A DNA stretch of 64,000 bases, taken from an uncultured Flavobacteriaceae bacterium (GTDB taxonomy: Bacteria; Bacteroidota; Bacteroidia; Flavobacteriales; Flavobacteriaceae). A program made the translations under genes and the position numbers. Shown here one piece after another: positions 62,295 through 64,000 of this stretch. The stretch spans positions 915,850 to 979,849 of the forward strand of contig CANLWN010000001.1 in NCBI GenBank assembly GCA_947494825.1, given 5' to 3'. Every line of letters begins with the position of its first letter. Position 1 is the stretch's first letter. The notes below the pieces were generated by a model. The model was given only the letters and a program-made list of their open reading frames with translations, ran no database searches and was not told the DNA's origin.

Positions 62295-63632
62295 CTACTT
62301 GTACCGTTTGCCATGCTTAATGACCATATCCACATCCTGCAATAGGCTTATATAGCGGAGTACATCGCCATCCACAGCAATGATATCGGCGTATTTGCCA
62401 GGGGTTATGGTGCCCACTTCATCGGCCACACCCATCCATAGCGCTGGCCAGTAGGTTGCTGATCGAATAGCGTACATGGGATCGATTCCAAATTCGTTGA
62501 CCCAAACATCCAGTTCGTTCCAGGTAGACTGACTGTGAAACTTCATGGGAATGCCGCTGTCGGTTCCTATCAAAAGTACTACTCCGGCATCCAACAACTG
62601 TTGTATTTTGGTTTTAAGTGTCGGTTTTCGCGAAGGAGTAAGTTGAAAATACGGAAGACGATCAGGGTGTTTGATGCTGTTCTTGATATCGGTGATAATG
62701 CTATCGGGCAGTCCCAAATGCCAGGAATCATTGTCTAGTTTTTCATGATTGTCCCTTACGTATTCGTAATTGTACAATCCTTCCACCGTAGGGCACCAAA
62801 ACAGGGGTCCCTTGTTCATTTGGGCGGTGCGCTCTGCGATCATTTCCATAACATCCTCGGGATATTTGGGCGCGGAGGACAGTCCGGTATGCTCAAAACA
62901 ATCCACGCCCACTTTAAGTCCCCTTCTAATTTCCTCCGGCCTATGGCCATGGGCCACTACTTTCAGATTATTTTTATGGGCTTCCTCCACCACTGCCGTC
63001 AATTCTTCCATGGTCATCTGATCTTGATCGATCAGCTTAATGACGTCTACCCCGGCCTTTGCCAGTTTGCGTATTTTTTTTCTACCATCCTCGGCACCAG
63101 TCACTCCCCACCTAAAGTCCTCTGTGCCGGGATAGGGTTTATGTTGAATAAAAGGTCCAGAAACATAGAGGGTAGCGCCGGGAATCTCACCCTTGTTAAT
63201 GGCATCCCTAACGGCAATGCTTTCTTCTAAAGGTGCGCCCAAGTCACGGGCACTGGTTACGCCAGCCATCAGTAGCTGATGTGCGGATGCGGGCATGATT
63301 ACGTCTTTGAACAAGGGTGGATAGGTCTTGTCCCAGTAGGTATAATCAGCATGCCCGTTGATCATGGTATGCACATGCATATCCCATAAGCCGGGAAGTA
63401 CGGTCATGCCTTCGGTAGAAATGACTTCCGCATTGGCTGGAATTGGTGTATCATTGATTGTGCCTACCGTTTTTATTTTTTCACCCGCTATGATAATGAC
63501 ACTATTTTTTATGGGATCGGCCCCAAAGCCGTCGATAAGGGTCCCCCCAACCAGGGCTTTAAGGGTGTTTTCTTGGGAGGATACGGTAATTGCGCTTAGG
63601 CAGATCAATAACGTACATATGTGTTTCAGCAT
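62295..63632 (-). CDS. exported amidohydrolase (imidazolonepropionase/prolidase-like)
   Basis: 445 residues from the ATG at 63632 (MLKHICTLLICLSAITVSSQ), a signal peptide. The frame is open to 63953 but that extension translates the intergenic repeat and is rejected. Metal-binding motifs: LWDMHVHTMINGHADY (H-x-H), VIKLIDQDQMTM (the region of the carbamylated or bridging lysine), VVAHGHRPEEI, CFEHTG and LLIGTDSGIP (catalytic Asp). Family members hydrolyse cyclic amides or dipeptides. Here it acts outside the cytoplasm. Upstream of it lie two structured repeats, then the rRNA terminator. Confidence 0.9.
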   Translation of the reverse strand: MLKHICTLLICLSAITVSSQENTLKALVGGTLIDGFGADPIKNSVIIIAGEKIKTVGTINDTPIPANAEVISTEGMTVLPGLWDMHVHTMINGHADYTYWDKTYPPLFKDVIMPASAHQLLMAGVTSARDLGAPLEESIAVRDAINKGEIPGATLYVSGPFIQHKPYPGTEDFRWGVTGAEDGRKKIRKLAKAGVDVIKLIDQDQMTMEELTAVVEEAHKNNLKVVAHGHRPEEIRRGLKVGVDCFEHTGLSSAPKYPEDVMEMIAERTAQMNKGPLFWCPTVEGLYNYEYVRDNHEKLDNDSWHLGLPDSIITDIKNSIKHPDRLPYFQLTPSRKPTLKTKIQQLLDAGVVLLIGTDSGIPMKFHSQSTWNELDVWVNEFGIDPMYAIRSATYWPALWMGVADEVGTITPGKYADIIAVDGDVLRYISLLQDVDMVIKHGKRYK

Positions 63633-63723
63633 AACCTTGTCTTTGTGATAAAGATAATAAAGTAACGGTTGGAAACCACGTGCATTCTTAAGGGTCTTGC
63701 CCCTCTGTTCTTGACGGGCGTGG

Positions 63724-63772
63724 CCTCCTCCGCTCTTGGCCTCGCCAAGACCACCTCCCCCGGCGGGGGAGG
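63724..63772 (-). repeat. structured intergenic repeat, copy C
   Basis: Read on the minus strand: CCTCCCCC / GGGGGAGG hairpin with a three-base loop (arms 63765-63772 and 63754-63761), then TGG, a second hairpin TCTTGGC / GCCAAGA (63744-63750 and 63734-63740, loop GAG), then the tail CGGAGGAGG (63724-63732). The order of parts is that of copies A and B. Confidence 0.7.
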
Positions 63773-63833
63773 GGCCGTTTGCAGGGGCCCCATAAAAAAG
63801 CCGTAGCGGTGAATCGGGTACGGTCGTCCAGTT

Positions 63834-63887
63834 CCTTCCCCAAGGGGGAAGGTGGACCCCGGCGATGGCGCCGGGGGACGGAAGGGG
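63834..63887 (+). repeat. structured intergenic repeat, copy B
   Basis: CCTTCCCC (63834-63841) / GGGGAAGG (63845-63852) hairpin, GTGGA-type joint (TGGA at 63853-63856), second hairpin CCCCGGCG (63857-63864) / CGCCGGGG (63869-63876), tail GACGGAAGGGG (63877-63887). Both stems are eight perfect pairs. Confidence 0.72.
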
Positions 63888-63944
63888 CAAAAGAGCGGAA
63901 GCCCCGCAGACCGATCTGTACCAAAAAAAAGGGCACAAAAAAAA

Positions 63945-63970
63945 GTCCCCCACAGTAAACTGTAGGGGAC
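63945..63970 (-). terminator. rho-independent terminator of the rRNA operon
   Basis: On the minus strand GTCCCCTACAG / CTGTGGGGGAC pairs over 11 positions (one T-G pair) with loop TTTA, then eight T residues (63944-63937). It lies ten bases after the 5S rRNA 3' end. Confidence 0.92.
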
Positions 63971-63980
63971 TTCGAAAAAA

Positions 63981-64000
63981 GGCGGCGGCCTACTCTCCCA
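63981..64000 (-). rRNA. rrf: 5S ribosomal RNA, 3' end (cut by the window edge)
   Basis: The last 20 bases, read on the minus strand, are TGGGAGAGTAGGCCGCCGCC, the conserved 3' end of bacterial 5S rRNA (the GGGAGAGTAGG core). The rest of the gene and presumably 23S and 16S lie beyond the right edge. Read-through stops at the terminator directly after it. Confidence 0.9.

Larger units (their letters stand above)
63633..63944. other. intergenic region between rRNA operon and amidohydrolase
   Basis: 312 bases without a gene. It holds two oppositely oriented copies of a structured repeat (63724-63772 and 63834-63887), the T-tract of the rRNA terminator and a GC-rich flank. GC content is visibly higher than in the surrounding genes. 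Confidence 0.7.

Noticed and set aside
63633..63953. N-terminal extension of the amidohydrolase by about 107 codons
   Set aside because: It translates the structured repeats and the region next to the rRNA terminator, and a proper signal peptide starts at 63632.

Overview
The window is a stretch of chromosome from a marine-type Bacteroidota, most likely family Flavobacteriaceae. This rests on gene content: PorP/SprF and PorD-type secretion-associated proteins, DUF6048/DUF6452/DUF6768/DUF6913 families, the long form of GAPDH, a YtxJ bacilliredoxin and the bamD-rpoZ-coaBC-porD cluster. It also rests on promoters: the Bacteroidota -7 box TAnnTTTG recurs at correct distances from many starts, and Shine-Dalgarno sequences are mostly absent. 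I found no prophage, insertion sequence, CRISPR array, restriction or defence system, or tRNA. Nearly all of the DNA is coding and most of it is core housekeeping.

Layout. 1-8.8 kb: a 5'-truncated hypothetical, ytxJ, clpB, a TetR regulator with its own operator-like palindrome, a PorP/SprF protein carrying a SPOR-like tail, two lipoproteins, smpB and pcm. 8.9-16.4 kb (+): a Gfo/Idh/MocA oxidoreductase, 3-hydroxyacyl-CoA dehydrogenase, DUF1015, a PLP-binding YggS protein, an exonuclease/GIY-YIG fusion, a voltage-gated K+ channel, miaA and gluconokinase, several of them overlapping by a few bases. 16.6-24.1 kb (-): an RprXY-like two-component pair, coaE, ybbR-like, a glycosyltransferase, fabI and recN. 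24.3-30.2 kb: an SRPBCC/GyrI membrane protein, then (-) porD, coaBC, rpoZ, bamD, dapA, DUF6913. 30.2-39.6 kb: a 5'-nucleotidase split into two genes, ligA, a LOG-family hydrolase, prmC, an acetyltransferase, ribD, a HAD hydrolase, a DMT transporter and a YigZ protein. 40-49 kb: dnaA, a low-Mr phosphatase, an RsmI-like methylase, two peptidoglycan-active enzymes, dapF, a DegP-type protease and GAPDH. 49-59 kb: trmD-rplS region, rocD, an ECF sigma factor with its DUF6768 partner, rlmD, envelope proteins, an RlmL-like methylase and a ZIP transporter. 59-64 kb: a large Ig-like lipoprotein, a TrhA/PAQR membrane protein, an amidohydrolase, and the 3' end of a 5S rRNA with its terminator (-), so an rRNA operon lies just beyond the right edge.

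How the genes fit together. Many serve information processing (dnaA, ligA, recN, rpoZ, trmD, miaA, rlmD, RlmL-like, prmC, smpB, rplS, 5S). Others build the envelope (bamD, mltG, lysozyme-like protein, dapA, dapF, fabI, PorP/SprF, PorD) or cofactors (coaE, coaBC, ribD). Regulation visible in sequence is local: two-component pair, ECF sigma pair, TetR operator, a palindrome before clpB, and a hairpin with a U-tract before dnaA.

I did not find a clear new multi-gene system. The strongest unexplained signals are a three-part structured intergenic repeat (one decayed copy near 16.5 kb and two inverted copies beside the rRNA operon), the operator-like palindromes before clpB and tetR, the dnaA leader hairpin, an ECF sigma factor overlapping a membrane protein that could be its partner, and a run of promoters so close to their start codons that the mRNAs should be nearly leaderless.
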